Source: a virus. Taken from it: a stretch of 33,846 nucleotides of DNA. The stretch is taken from the IMG/VR virus record IMGVR_UViG_3300027971_000138, positions 1-33,846 of that record; one strand, 5' to 3'. The translations under genes were made by a program, and so were the position numbers. Positions 6,403-15,468 of the stretch are shown piece after piece. Positions within the stretch are counted from its first letter, which is position 1. Each line of letters begins with the position of its first letter. The notes below the pieces were generated by a model. The model was given only the letters and a program-made list of their open reading frames with translations, ran no database searches and was not told the DNA's origin.

Positions 6403-6922
6403 ATTCTTGCACTTCTTCATTCTCTGCAATAGCTTCAGCCATGTCTAAGTCACCTGCTGTGTAAGCTTCAAACTTACGAGCAAGAGAAATAACAAAGTCA
6501 AGATTGCTTGCATCTAACTCCCAAGGCTTGCCTCCACGAGCAGCAATGTAAATATCTGTAGCACGAGCTAGTGCGTTCTGACGAACAATAGCACGATCTC
6601 CATGTAAAGCTGGGATAGGAAACACCTTAGCTGCATAGCCACTACCTGTTGTTCTAGGTACTGCGGTTGTAGTGTTACTAGTAGCAGCTGGAGCTGGTGT
6701 TCCAGCACCTTTACGTAATACATTGACTGCTTTGGTTTCAAGACCATAAGTACCAGTGTTGCCATCAAACTCTACCTCATCTCCTGCACCTGCATTAGGA
6801 TTCTTAAACCCACACTTTACCCATGTGCCGTTAACTTTAAGAGAGTAAGTAGGTTTGTTGCCAAACTTAGTGTTTACGTCTTTTGTGGAAATTGCTTCCA
6901 CGATGCCTGTCATCATTGTCAT
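6401..6922 (-). CDS. Single-stranded DNA-binding protein-like (OB fold)
   Basis: 173 residues. The N-terminal 65 residues alternate strands and turns like an OB fold (GIVEAISTKDV, YSLKVNGTWVKCGF, GDEVEFDGN), then comes a Thr/Ala/Pro-rich linker (70-90), a helical domain (100-155) and an acidic tail ending in ENEEVQE, as is common in phage SSBs that recruit partners by the tail. It lies directly downstream of the DNA polymerase, 1 nt apart, which supports a replication role. It is divergent from standard SSB, so the call rests on fold pattern and context. In-frame ATGs at 6916 and 6913 are alternative starts. Confidence 0.7.
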   Translation of the reverse strand: MTMMTGIVEAISTKDVNTKFGNKPTYSLKVNGTWVKCGFKNPNAGAGDEVEFDGNTGTYGLETKAVNVLRKGAGTPAPAATSNTTTAVPRTTGSGYAAKVFPIPALHGDRAIVRQNALARATDIYIAARGGKPWELDASNLDFVISLARKFEAYTAGDLDMAEAIAENEEVQE

Positions 6923-6923
6923 A

Positions 6924-8864
6924 TCAAAGTTCTTTCATATCAAACCAATTTTTACCAATTGACGCTCCTGCATTGAGCTTCAGAGCCAATGGCACTTTAA
7001 ATCTTTCTTCAAAATACTTGTGTGTGTCTTTAAGTATTCCTGTTATCTCCTTTATAAAACCGTCCGCTGCACTTGCTTGGACATCAAACATTAGAGAATC
7101 GTGTATGGTGTTAACCATCTTCACGTTATCTCTGCTTTCTAAACATCTGAAGATAATACCCAACATCATTGGGACAATATCACCAGTTGCTAGACCTTGG
7201 ATAGGGTAGTTTTTCAACTCAGTGGGGCTGAAATTGTAAGTCCTAGAAGACCAACTACTCTCATTAAAATACTCCTTAAACAAAAACTTACGTCCAGTCT
7301 CAGTGTTTAAAACAAACGTTTTTACTTTCTCTCGAAAGCCATGTTCGTCAAGCTCATAAGTTGAGCTTCTCTCCACATCTTCTGCAAACTTAGTGTGCCA
7401 TTCACCTACCTGTGGATAACGTGTGTAGAACACATCCACAAATTTCTTAGCTTCATCTAAGCTACAACCTGCTTGCTTGCTGATAGCCTTAGCACCTGCA
7501 CCATAGATAAGCTGAAACGTTCTAGCCTTGAAAGGTTTCCGCTCTTCTTTGGTTGGTAGTCTACCGAACATAGCTTCATACAGAGCACTGTGTATATCAA
7601 CTCCTCTTTTGATGTCATAGATGAGCTGTGTGTCTCTAGTAACATGTGCTAGAGCTACAACTTCTAGTTGATTGAAATCAACCTCGACAATCACACCATC
7701 ATTAAACCTTGAATTAAAGATTTGTTTGATAGGGTTGTTGCTAATGTTTTGTAAATTAGGATTGGTTGATGACAAGCGACCTGTGACAGTTGCTGTGTGA
7801 TTCAACTTACCATGTATGAAGTCACCTATAACATGCTTGCTAAGCCCTTGTACATAAGTTGAGAGCTGCTTTGATAGCTCACGATACTCCAGTAGTTTCT
7901 CAATGATCTTGATGGCTTCTGGATCGAATGTATGCTTGAGCATGTCATTCAATACAGAGTCATCTACAGATACTTGACCTGTCTTAGCAGATATTTTTTC
8001 TGGATCTGGTGTGTATCTGATGAATGGCTTTATATCTATGGTTTTATCCATGAGCTTGTATTTTGTCTTGCCATTCTTGTATAGACCTACTTCTTCTTTC
8101 ACACGTATCTTCTTCTTACCTCCAAAGAAAAACTGTGACCATTGCTTAGGACTGTTGATGTCTTCGATTGCGTGTTTGACAGACAACTCTTCCAAGTCAA
8201 GTTTGCATTCAACATACTCGTTAACAACTTCTACTGTGTACTCATCAAGCTTTACTTTGTCAATGTGCAGACCATTGAACTGCATCTCTGTTGTTGCATG
8301 TAACGCTTCCATCTGAGAGAGTATGAGTGGTAGCTGATCTTGTTCTATCGCTCTTCCATATTGCTTCATAGCAATCTGTACAGTATTCTGAACATCTTGC
8401 TCTAGATATGGGATTAGTTCTTCAGGTGGAATCTTGTCAGAGCCAAGACCAGCCTGAAAGTATTTTTTAACTCCATCGTCTTTGATAGGCAAGCCATACT
8501 TGATTGACAACTCATCGAGGCTTGAGAACTTAGTCTGTTGAGCACTTAGGATGTACTCTGCCAACTGTGTATCCCAAATCATTCTGCGTTGTAGTTCGTA
8601 CTGCAAGTCAGAGCTAGTCTTGTAGAGATACATCAGATCAAAAGATATGTTGTGTCCACAGATAAAAGCATCTGGCCTTTGTACTCGTATTAAGTATTCA
8701 AACTTTGCTATGTCGTATGTGGTAAATGTATTGGTTACATCCGTGCTGCCACACAATCCAAATGCAATAGCTCTGTTGTCTGGGTGCATAGGATGAGCTA
8801 GTCCTACGTCATTGTTGCCATTGAGTGTTGTTTCAACATCAATAGCTATAAATGTTTTGGTCAT
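6924..8864 (-). CDS. DNA polymerase, family A (T7 gp5-like)
   Basis: 646 residues with both expected domains. The N-terminal 3'-5' proofreading exonuclease shows FIAIDVET (Asp9, Glu11), CGHNISFD (Asp76) and YLEQDVQNT. The polymerase domain shows motif A VEVDFNQLEVVAL, motif B RKPFKARTFQLIYGAGAKA and motif C TIHDSLMFD with the catalytic Asp. The fingers motif RLSSTNPNLQNI is present. It copies the phage genome together with the helicase and primase encoded upstream. Length is near T7 gp5 (704 residues). GGAAAACC precedes the ATG. Confidence 0.97.
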   Translation of the reverse strand: MTKTFIAIDVETTLNGNNDVGLAHPMHPDNRAIAFGLCGSTDVTNTFTTYDIAKFEYLIRVQRPDAFICGHNISFDLMYLYKTSSDLQYELQRRMIWDTQLAEYILSAQQTKFSSLDELSIKYGLPIKDDGVKKYFQAGLGSDKIPPEELIPYLEQDVQNTVQIAMKQYGRAIEQDQLPLILSQMEALHATTEMQFNGLHIDKVKLDEYTVEVVNEYVECKLDLEELSVKHAIEDINSPKQWSQFFFGGKKKIRVKEEVGLYKNGKTKYKLMDKTIDIKPFIRYTPDPEKISAKTGQVSVDDSVLNDMLKHTFDPEAIKIIEKLLEYRELSKQLSTYVQGLSKHVIGDFIHGKLNHTATVTGRLSSTNPNLQNISNNPIKQIFNSRFNDGVIVEVDFNQLEVVALAHVTRDTQLIYDIKRGVDIHSALYEAMFGRLPTKEERKPFKARTFQLIYGAGAKAISKQAGCSLDEAKKFVDVFYTRYPQVGEWHTKFAEDVERSSTYELDEHGFREKVKTFVLNTETGRKFLFKEYFNESSWSSRTYNFSPTELKNYPIQGLATGDIVPMMLGIIFRCLESRDNVKMVNTIHDSLMFDVQASAADGFIKEITGILKDTHKYFEERFKVPLALKLNAGASIGKNWFDMKEL

Positions 8865-8890
8865 GGTTTTCCAAAATCTTTCTTAAAAGG

Positions 8891-10153
8891 TTACTCGTAT
8901 CTAGCCCTGATGGGGTCGATGGTTACTAGAAATTGTCCGTGTCTATCTGACTCGACTTGTTTGCTTCCTCCTCCTGGTAGTTTGTTCTTAGGAACATTGA
9001 TGGTACGAATCATTTCTTCTTCGGGACTCTTTGGTTCTTTGTACTTGCCGATTGTTATCACTACGTCTGCTTCGCCTGGTTTGTCAGTCTTGGAGCCACG
9101 CAGTGCATCCAAGCCTATGAATGGTGGATCTTTCATTTCTACTGCTGACGCAGACAATTGTGATGCTGCAATAACTGGGCCATACGATCTTGCAAGTTCT
9201 CTTGCCCACTTGTATATCTTGCCCAGCTTAAGATCCTCACGCTCGTCTGACTTGAAGCCATCAACTTTGTCAAGCTGATCAAAAATAATTAGTCCTGGGT
9301 TAACTTCTCTAAACAATGTCTCAAGATCACGCACGTTGTTCATGTCCTTAGTAACACGTATCTTGTCCTTATCACCACCCATGAGTGTGGTGTATGACAC
9401 CATAGCAGCCTTAGAGTCTGCAATGAGTACCTTACTTTCTTGTCCAAGCGCAGCTTGAACAATTCTAAAGAACACAACTGAAGATTCTTCTTCGTTGTTG
9501 ACCCAGACCACAGGTCTGTCTTTAGGTAGTTGCTGTGCTAGGTAGCTGACTTCGCTTGCTAGAAAAGTGGTTTTACCCACTTCCACACGAGCAGCCACAA
9601 TAACAAAGTTCCCAGTACGGAGAGGGCCAAGAGACCTATTGAGCGCGTCAAGACGCCACTCGTAACCGCTACTAGTAATTCGATCAGCAATAACAGACAG
9701 ATCAGCACTAACAAAAAGTTCATCTTTTTCTATGTACCTTTCGACATCCTTAAGAGCGTTGGTTGCAATGATATGAACGTGCTCTAGATCACTAGAGCCT
9801 TCCTTGACTTTCTCACACTCCTCCATGATGAGGGCTAGGTAGTCTAACTCAATAAGAGTCTTGATTACTTCTTCATGTGCATGGTGTGGAACAAACGTCT
9901 TTGCTTTGGTAAGCATCATACGTAGCTTCACAATGGAATCATCTGTAAGACGTTTACTTTGATCTGCTATTAGGAACGCACTGAAGGAGTCCCAAGCAAA
10001 CTCTGTAACTGAGGGAAATGTTTTGTAGTATTTGTCCATCCCGTCAAGGATGGTATTGGTTTCTTTCATAACTACATGCGGTTTGATGTACCGCCTGTAC
10101 TTTGAGAGGTTCTCTTTGCTCTTAGCGCAAAGGTATAGAACATCGTAGTCCAT
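8891..10153 (-). CDS. Replicative DNA helicase, DnaB/gp4 helicase-like
   Basis: 420 residues. The RecA-type core has Walker A ARVEVGKTTF (188-197), the conserved VVWVNNEEE after strand 2, Walker B GLIIFDQLDKVDG (about 288-299), and a downstream AASQLSASAVE motif like the Gln sensor of DnaB-family helicases. The N-terminal 150 residues are helical and may mediate hexamer or primase contacts. It unwinds DNA ahead of the polymerase using ATP. In T7 primase and helicase are fused in gp4; here they are separate genes. AAAGGA lies just upstream of ATG 10153. Confidence 0.92.
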   Translation of the reverse strand: MDYDVLYLCAKSKENLSKYRRYIKPHVVMKETNTILDGMDKYYKTFPSVTEFAWDSFSAFLIADQSKRLTDDSIVKLRMMLTKAKTFVPHHAHEEVIKTLIELDYLALIMEECEKVKEGSSDLEHVHIIATNALKDVERYIEKDELFVSADLSVIADRITSSGYEWRLDALNRSLGPLRTGNFVIVAARVEVGKTTFLASEVSYLAQQLPKDRPVVWVNNEEESSVVFFRIVQAALGQESKVLIADSKAAMVSYTTLMGGDKDKIRVTKDMNNVRDLETLFREVNPGLIIFDQLDKVDGFKSDEREDLKLGKIYKWARELARSYGPVIAASQLSASAVEMKDPPFIGLDALRGSKTDKPGEADVVITIGKYKEPKSPEEEMIRTINVPKNKLPGGGSKQVESDRHGQFLVTIDPIRARYE

Positions 10154-10162
10154 TAGTTTCCT

Positions 10163-10363
10163 TTATGTAGTTACTGTATCGTCAAGTTTTGCTTTTTCTA
10201 CGAGACTAAATCGCAGCCTAGTCATTGCAGATACAACTTCCTTTTGTTCTGATGGCGTTAATTCATCGTCATAGTGACCTAATAGAATAGCTTTCATAAC
10301 ATAATGCAAATGATCGACTGCAACTGAGTATGCAAACTCTCTTGGTGTATATCCGTTTTTCAC
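10163..10363 (-). CDS. Hypothetical protein between primase and helicase, 66 aa
   Basis: The start codon is GTG (10363), with AAGGA six bases before it. The protein is helical with His and Leu-rich stretches (VAVDHLHYVMKAILLGHYDD) and a charged C-terminal half. No family recognised. Its position between primase and helicase suggests that it could bridge or regulate them, but that is inference only. Confidence 0.6.
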   Translation of the reverse strand: MKNGYTPREFAYSVAVDHLHYVMKAILLGHYDDELTPSEQKEVVSAMTRLRFSLVEKAKLDDTVTT

Positions 10364-10372
10364 TTTGTTCCT

Positions 10373-11173
10373 TTAAATTAGTATGCTCACAAGCTCTGCT
10401 GGTGTGCATTCTTTGGGTTCTTTATCTATGCCAAATAAGGCAACATTTATGTTGTCTGGTAAGTAGTGTGTTAGTTTCTTGTATAGCTTTGTTGTTCCCT
10501 CCATTCCTGCTTCATCTGGATCTAACCAAATAAATATAGTTTCAATGCCTAGCTCATAGATTTGAGCTAGTGTTCTGTCTGACAGATTTGTTCTTAGTAA
10601 CGCTACGGAGCTAAGACCTGTGTTTTTGTGTACTCTGTAAGCACTGAGGTAGTCTTCTGTTATGACCAATGTTTTATTGCCTTTGTAGAACCAGCTTGAT
10701 TCGCCTTTGGCGTTGTTGTTGGTGTAGTAGGTGATGTACTTAGGCTCTGCCTTTAGGTTGCGTACCTGCCAGCCTATCGGCTGTTGTTCTGGGTTGTGTA
10801 GGGTTAAGGCTACTTTGTGCCTTTCCCCTTCTATGCCGTGGAAGTTATCGTCTTCTGTGTTGCAGTAGTTTGTTCTGAGCCACACTTCACCTTCGATGCT
10901 TAGCTTTGCTAGTTGTGGTTTAGCTGGTGATTTCATTGACCCTGTATCTTCTTTTTTACTTATCCAGGTTAATAATCTGCCTTGGGATAGTCCGTCTGAA
11001 ATATGGCCAGACTCGTTGCAATGGTGGCAGTAAGCTACTAATCCCCTGTCTGAACGTTTGATGTATAGCCTACGTTTAGTATCCACACCTGCTGAACATC
11101 CATCATGGTTAATATGGATCTGCTGCCCCATGTTACTAGGAGCATTTTTAAGTATTAGCTGTTTGTTTATCAT
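10373..11173 (-). CDS. DNA primase with zinc ribbon and TOPRIM domain
   Basis: 266 residues. An N-terminal zinc-binding module uses HDGC (His23, Cys26) and CHHC (Cys49, Cys52). The TOPRIM part shows LVITEDYLSAYRV (Glu173) and FIWLDPDEAGM (Asp218, Asp220), the acidic metal-binding residues of primases. It makes short RNA primers for lagging-strand synthesis and is the counterpart of the N-terminal half of T7 gp4. The first zinc ligand pair is His-Cys, not the usual Cys-Cys. The ribosome binding site is weak, and a hairpin lies just upstream, so expression may be restrained. Confidence 0.9.
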   Translation of the reverse strand: MINKQLILKNAPSNMGQQIHINHDGCSAGVDTKRRLYIKRSDRGLVAYCHHCNESGHISDGLSQGRLLTWISKKEDTGSMKSPAKPQLAKLSIEGEVWLRTNYCNTEDDNFHGIEGERHKVALTLHNPEQQPIGWQVRNLKAEPKYITYYTNNNAKGESSWFYKGNKTLVITEDYLSAYRVHKNTGLSSVALLRTNLSDRTLAQIYELGIETIFIWLDPDEAGMEGTTKLYKKLTHYLPDNINVALFGIDKEPKECTPAELVSILI

Positions 11174-11189
11174 TTATAAAACCCAAAAT

Positions 11190-11215
11190 ATATAGCCCTC
11201 CTAAGAGGACTATAT
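11190..11215 (-). terminator. Intrinsic terminator or attenuator ahead of the primase gene
   Basis: ATATAGCCCTC (11190-11200) pairs with GAGGACTATAT (11205-11215), 10 of 11 bases, with loop CTAA. Read leftward the stem is followed by a T-rich tract (TATTTTGGGTTTT) and read rightward by ATGGTTTTG, so it may act on both strands. It lies between the AAA+ ATPase stop and the primase start. Confidence 0.55.
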
Positions 11216-11227
11216 GGTTTTGTAGTT

Positions 11228-12364
11228 TTAGATTGTGTTTTCTGATGACCCATATACCTTAGCAAAAAGCTCGCCAGCAACTTTACGTTGTGTGTCGTTC
11301 AATTTGTTTAGATATACAAGCGTAAATGCTGCTTTGAGAGTAGAACCTGCTGAGACTTTCCTACAGATACCAAACAAGGTACGAGGTGAAACAGTAAGAC
11401 TAAACTGACCTGACTTGTAGCCTTGCCTAATAAGGTTGGCTAGTTTAACCAGTTCTTTAGCTGCTTTGCCTGTTACTGTAGTAGGGTATTTACTAGTAAT
11501 GATCTTTTCTTCCACTGCTGCTGGTAAATAGTCAACGAATACTGCTGTACCAAACCTGTCTAGAGTTGCTGAGTTCTGTACGTTAGTACCTGCATGAGCA
11601 CCTGTGTCATCACCCTGACCTTGTGTGTTACCAATAGCAACAAGCCTAAAGTCCTTGTGAGGAATGATTTGCTTGTCCTTGGTACTACCTGGCATCTCCT
11701 TCAAAAAAAGCTTGCCATCGTCCTCTAAGAGCCACTGTAGACCCATTGAGATCTCTGGAGGAGTTACATCCCACTCATCCCATGCAAAGACAGCACCATA
11801 CTTGACTGCTTCTGTTGCTGCACCATCTACCCAGATTGTTGAACCATCCTTAGCTGTTAACTGACCAAAGATCATTGAGGAATCCATATCCCCAGTGCAA
11901 TTAACCCGAACAAAAGGACGATAAGTACGAGCACACAACTGCTCAATAAGACTAGATTTACCAGCCCCTGTAGGACCGAAGCAAAGTACTTTCTCATTTA
12001 ACTCCCATGCTTGAAGAATGTCAGAGGCAAGTTTTGGATCAATGACATAGGTTGAATTGATACTAGGAACAAATGCAGCTATACGCTCATCCCAATCAGA
12101 TTCTTGGAACACAGTGATTCCAAAATCATGGTCAACTTTCTGACCGATAACCTCAGAGAGGTAGACTTGATTAGATTTAAGATCTGTTGTAGGTGATCCT
12201 GCCATAAGTTCTTCGACTGTTTCGCATTCTGTAATTGTTTCATGTGAAACATCTGTTGATGTTCCTGCTGCTTTAGGTGGTTTACGTTTGTCAAGAGCTT
12301 CTTTCAAAGCTTTTTTAACAAGATCTTCCACCTTCGGTGATGGTGGTTTTACTACGGTTGTCAT
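11228..12364 (-). CDS. AAA+ ATPase, CobS/MoxR-like
   Basis: 378 residues. Walker A FGPTGAGKSS (129-138), Walker B AVFAWDEWDV (191-200), a sensor-like AIGNTQGQGDD and a probable arginine-finger segment NSATLDRFG place it with the CobS/MoxR branch of AAA+ ATPases. The N-terminal 60 residues are charged and unstructured. The branch acts as ring-shaped remodelling motors that work with VWA-domain partners; CobS itself pairs with CobT in cobalt insertion. Here the gene overlaps a CobT-like VWA gene by ATGA. With no CobN or cobalamin genes in view, a role in protein remodelling is more likely than cobalamin synthesis. Confidence 0.85.
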   Translation of the reverse strand: MTTVVKPPSPKVEDLVKKALKEALDKRKPPKAAGTSTDVSHETITECETVEELMAGSPTTDLKSNQVYLSEVIGQKVDHDFGITVFQESDWDERIAAFVPSINSTYVIDPKLASDILQAWELNEKVLCFGPTGAGKSSLIEQLCARTYRPFVRVNCTGDMDSSMIFGQLTAKDGSTIWVDGAATEAVKYGAVFAWDEWDVTPPEISMGLQWLLEDDGKLFLKEMPGSTKDKQIIPHKDFRLVAIGNTQGQGDDTGAHAGTNVQNSATLDRFGTAVFVDYLPAAVEEKIITSKYPTTVTGKAAKELVKLANLIRQGYKSGQFSLTVSPRTLFGICRKVSAGSTLKAAFTLVYLNKLNDTQRKVAGELFAKVYGSSENTI

Positions 12365-14157
12365 TTAAGAATTTTCCTTTCTATTAACTCAATCAACTTA
12401 CTTGGGATTTCATGTGGTTCTTTGACAACACTGTTAGCTTTGTAGTAGTACGTGACTGCATCACTACATAAACCTAAGCCGTATATGTCAACAGACTTTG
12501 ATGCTTCTATCTCTTTGATTACTTTCTCTGTGAATTTCTCTAGGCCACTTGATGACTTTGATGCTGCTGGACAACCATCAGACATCACAATCAATAGCTT
12601 CTTTTTCTCTTTACGCTTGTTCAAACGATCATAAGCCCACAAAATATTCTCACCATCGGGGTTACCAACCATAAACCCACTACTAAGAGCGAAATATTCT
12701 TTAAGGCTATCATCGTTTACCCTTAGATCATTGAAGCCTTTGTATACAAACATCAATGGTTTAGGTTCTGAGAATCCTGCACTAGCATCAGTGAAGCCAA
12801 GTATCTCAAGAGGTATGTTGAGTGTTGAACAAACTTCATTAACAAGTAATGTAGAAGCCAAAGCGTTTAGCACTTTGTCTCCACCCATTGAACCAGACAT
12901 GTCTACCAATACTGTGATAGCAGCATCCAGTGTCTTGTTGTCTATCTTGTTCTTAAACACACGCTCATTGAAGCCTGGTGCATTGAAACAGATACGAGAC
13001 AGTCGAGACTGATCTAGCTTTCCTTTCTTAACACCGTACTGAGTCTGTGACTTAGCTCTGATCTGAATGAGTCTACGTACCTGCTGTGCAAAGTTCTCTT
13101 GTGATACAAGGTTTGGAGTTATCCGTTTCTCATATTCTTGCAAGAAGCTTCTTCTGTAACTACTAGCCTCAAAGTATTTGTCTTCACCCCTTCTACGTGG
13201 GTAATCAACAACAATGAACTCTGAGTAGTCGGTCATGTCCCACTCACCTCTAGAACCAGTTGGTGCAAAGTTAACACCTGTTTTGCTCATCTCTGATCCT
13301 TCTTCAGGCATAGACATTGAGAAGGACTCTATGTCTTCAGGTGTGAGAATGATGTCTATAACTTTGTACTCTGTAGATGGTGCTACTTCACCTTCACCAT
13401 CAGACTTAACAGCTTCAGCAACCTCACCAGCTGCTTCTCCATCAGTTTTCTCTGTGGTCTTACCATCCATCTTGCTATCACCACTACCTTCTTTGGGTTT
13501 AGCTGGGATTGGTAGTTCTTCAGGACATTCATCACCAAGCTCTTTTAGGATGTCTTCTGCTAGTTTGTATGTAGCTTCAGTACCTATCTTTTTATCCAGT
13601 ATCGAATGACAATGAACAAGACGATCAGAGAAGTTATTAAGAACATCCATTACCTTTTTATTGGGAGTTGTTGATGATGCAGCAAGTCCAATCTTTGGAA
13701 AACTAGCTGCTGTTAGATCAGACTCCCAACACATCAAGGCTACAGTGAGTTTTGCAATGGCTGATGTATTCTTACTAGCACGAGCAAGGATTTGCTCTAC
13801 TAGCATTGAACTACAGTCATCCCAGTTTTCTCTGAAACCCTGATATTCCTTGGCTTCTATGACATTGATACGGGAATCTTCCATGAAGTTCCATACAAAC
13901 ATCAAGATGCCTTTAGGATTAAGGTCTTTGTTCTTAAGAACATCAAAGCTGCTAAAGCGATCATGTGCAACCTCGTGGTCAACAGATGCCATCAGCTGCT
14001 GTAGTTCTATGTCAGTGGTCTTATGAGTAATCCTAGGTAGATAGATGGTTTTACCATCATGCCTAGGCTCATTAGCGTCTTCAAATACTATAGATATACC
14101 AGCCCTACCTGCACTGGCTCTAATGTATTTCTGAACTTCAATAGCTTTTGTAAGCAT
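12361..14157 (-). CDS. CobT-like protein: metallopeptidase-like N-terminus and VWA domain
   Basis: 598 residues. Near the N-terminus HEVAH (61-65) fits the zinc protease motif HExxH. A disordered acidic linker (about 205-260) follows. The C-terminal third is a von Willebrand A domain with a MIDAS site: DMSGSMGG (about 416-423), a Thr in LGFTDAS and an Asp in VMSDGCP. VWA proteins with such N-terminal domains act with MoxR/CobS ATPases, which use them to hold or direct a substrate. The start overlaps the upstream stop (TAATG) and the stop overlaps the ATPase start, so the three genes are tightly coupled. Confidence 0.82.
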   Translation of the reverse strand: MLTKAIEVQKYIRASAGRAGISIVFEDANEPRHDGKTIYLPRITHKTTDIELQQLMASVDHEVAHDRFSSFDVLKNKDLNPKGILMFVWNFMEDSRINVIEAKEYQGFRENWDDCSSMLVEQILARASKNTSAIAKLTVALMCWESDLTAASFPKIGLAASSTTPNKKVMDVLNNFSDRLVHCHSILDKKIGTEATYKLAEDILKELGDECPEELPIPAKPKEGSGDSKMDGKTTEKTDGEAAGEVAEAVKSDGEGEVAPSTEYKVIDIILTPEDIESFSMSMPEEGSEMSKTGVNFAPTGSRGEWDMTDYSEFIVVDYPRRRGEDKYFEASSYRRSFLQEYEKRITPNLVSQENFAQQVRRLIQIRAKSQTQYGVKKGKLDQSRLSRICFNAPGFNERVFKNKIDNKTLDAAITVLVDMSGSMGGDKVLNALASTLLVNEVCSTLNIPLEILGFTDASAGFSEPKPLMFVYKGFNDLRVNDDSLKEYFALSSGFMVGNPDGENILWAYDRLNKRKEKKKLLIVMSDGCPAASKSSSGLEKFTEKVIKEIEASKSVDIYGLGLCSDAVTYYYKANSVVKEPHEIPSKLIELIERKILK

Positions 14158-14594
14158 TAGGCAAACAACATTTTTTTAACTTCGGAATGGATAGTCTTAG
14201 CATCAAGATGCCCTGGGATTTCCATAAGAAGTTTGAGAACTTTGTCAATGTACTGTTGGTTAGTAACTTCTTCTTTGTCAGGTTTGGTTTCCTTGATCTT
14301 GTTTTGAAGATAAGTCTTACCGCAATAGCTTCCGTTATCATCAACTAAGCTAATGCTGAGCTTCATAGCAGTATGGATAACTGATTTAGCAGATCGCCAA
14401 GGTCCAGGCATAGAACTTATTTCAAAGTCTTTCTTGATCAGCTTCTCAGTGTCTTTCAATTCCTTTGTGAAGGTGTCTACAGTGCTATGCGTATACGCAA
14501 CCTGTATCATCTTCTCAAAGGTGCTAGTAGCTGAAGCATCTGAAACTAACGATTCAGTTGCAGCAGCGTACAAGGGGGAGGAAGTAGTTTCCAC
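14157..14594 (-). CDS. Unknown third member of the ATPase/VWA module, 145 aa
   Basis: Starts at GTG 14594 with GGAG eight bases upstream. The protein is mainly helical: an Ala/Ser/Thr-rich N-terminus, a helical core (residues 25-90, with STVDTFTKELKDTEKLIKKD) and a C-terminal helical part ending in KKMLFA. No family recognised. It shares one base with the CobT-like start, so it is probably translated with it and could be an adaptor or substrate of the module. Confidence 0.62.
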   Translation of the reverse strand: METTSSPLYAAATESLVSDASATSTFEKMIQVAYTHSTVDTFTKELKDTEKLIKKDFEISSMPGPWRSAKSVIHTAMKLSISLVDDNGSYCGKTYLQNKIKETKPDKEEVTNQQYIDKVLKLLMEIPGHLDAKTIHSEVKKMLFA

Positions 14595-14665
14595 TTAGTT
14601 ATCTCCACAGTTACGGCAAGATTGCCACCATAGCAAGCTCGTTAGAACTTGCTACAGAAGTAAAC

Positions 14666-15466
14666 TTATTTGTCAGCATTAAACATACTTGGTGCTACGA
14701 TTTCACCGTCTTCACCAAGATCTTCGATTGATTCAAACTTCTCAGCTGTAAAACCAGAGTCTTCATTTTCATGTAGCCCACGATTGATGTACTCTTCTTT
14801 AAGTTCATCATCAGACATATCTTTGTATCCAGTTACACCATTCATAGCCATAGCTTCTATGCAAGATTTGAGATCATCTATAGTTCCTCTAATCTCATCC
14901 TGTAATAGTTTGTTGATAAGTTCATCTCTAGTTAGATCTACTTCTGGAACATCAAAGTTAAACATCTCTTGAATTTCTGTAGGAGCTTCTCCAGTGCTGT
15001 ACTGATGATCTTCACCATCTTTGAATACACCACAGAATCCCATACCTGGTTCGTAGTAGTAGTTTGTAATGTCAAAGCCCATAGCCACTAGTTTGAAACA
15101 AGCAGCCTCTGGTGGTGACCAAGCAGACATATAGTTAACTGTGAACTCAGCTTGGTTCTCGTTGTATGGAGCATTGTCTTCACCTTCGTCATAGCCAATG
15201 TCCCACTTAGTACCCCACTCATTGACACAGTAAGTGAACCAGTCTTGGTATCCATACTTCTTTTGGTTAGCTTCTTGCTGTGCTACTAGTAACACTTGTT
15301 CAGGATTGTCATCAGCTCCAACACGACCAGCAGTTATACACAGCTCATGTGGAATAGGAATAAAGTCTTTAAGGAATCTTCGATCCATCCAAGCATCCCG
15401 TGCTCGTTTGATCATCGAAGGATCTGTATGACGTATAGTCATTTTGTTTTCACACCAATTTGGCAT
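14666..15466 (-). CDS. Api92-like protein with ferredoxin-like fold
   Basis: 266 residues beginning MPNWCENKMTI, a signature of the Api92/YubB-like family seen in phages and plasmids. The typical motifs FIPIP (after KDF), YCVNEWGTKWDI and FTVNYMSAWSPP follow. The family fold is ferredoxin-like; its role is not established. The C-terminal 100 residues are acidic and helical and look like an added tail. AAGG precedes the ATG. It follows a run of tiny genes and precedes the VWA module after a 71-nt gap. Confidence 0.78.
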   Translation of the reverse strand: MPNWCENKMTIRHTDPSMIKRARDAWMDRRFLKDFIPIPHELCITAGRVGADDNPEQVLLVAQQEANQKKYGYQDWFTYCVNEWGTKWDIGYDEGEDNAPYNENQAEFTVNYMSAWSPPEAACFKLVAMGFDITNYYYEPGMGFCGVFKDGEDHQYSTGEAPTEIQEMFNFDVPEVDLTRDELINKLLQDEIRGTIDDLKSCIEAMAMNGVTGYKDMSDDELKEEYINRGLHENEDSGFTAEKFESIEDLGEDGEIVAPSMFNADK

Positions 15467-15468
15467 AG

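Noticed and set aside
11228-14157. Cobalamin biosynthesis role for the CobS/CobT-like pair
   Set aside because: No CobN or other pathway gene is present, and the VWA partner carries a metallopeptidase-like motif; cobaltochelatase function is not supported by this window.
14595-14665. TAGCAAG/CTTGCTA hairpin as a terminator
   Set aside because: The stem has a 10-nt loop and no T tract on either strand; it is left unassigned.
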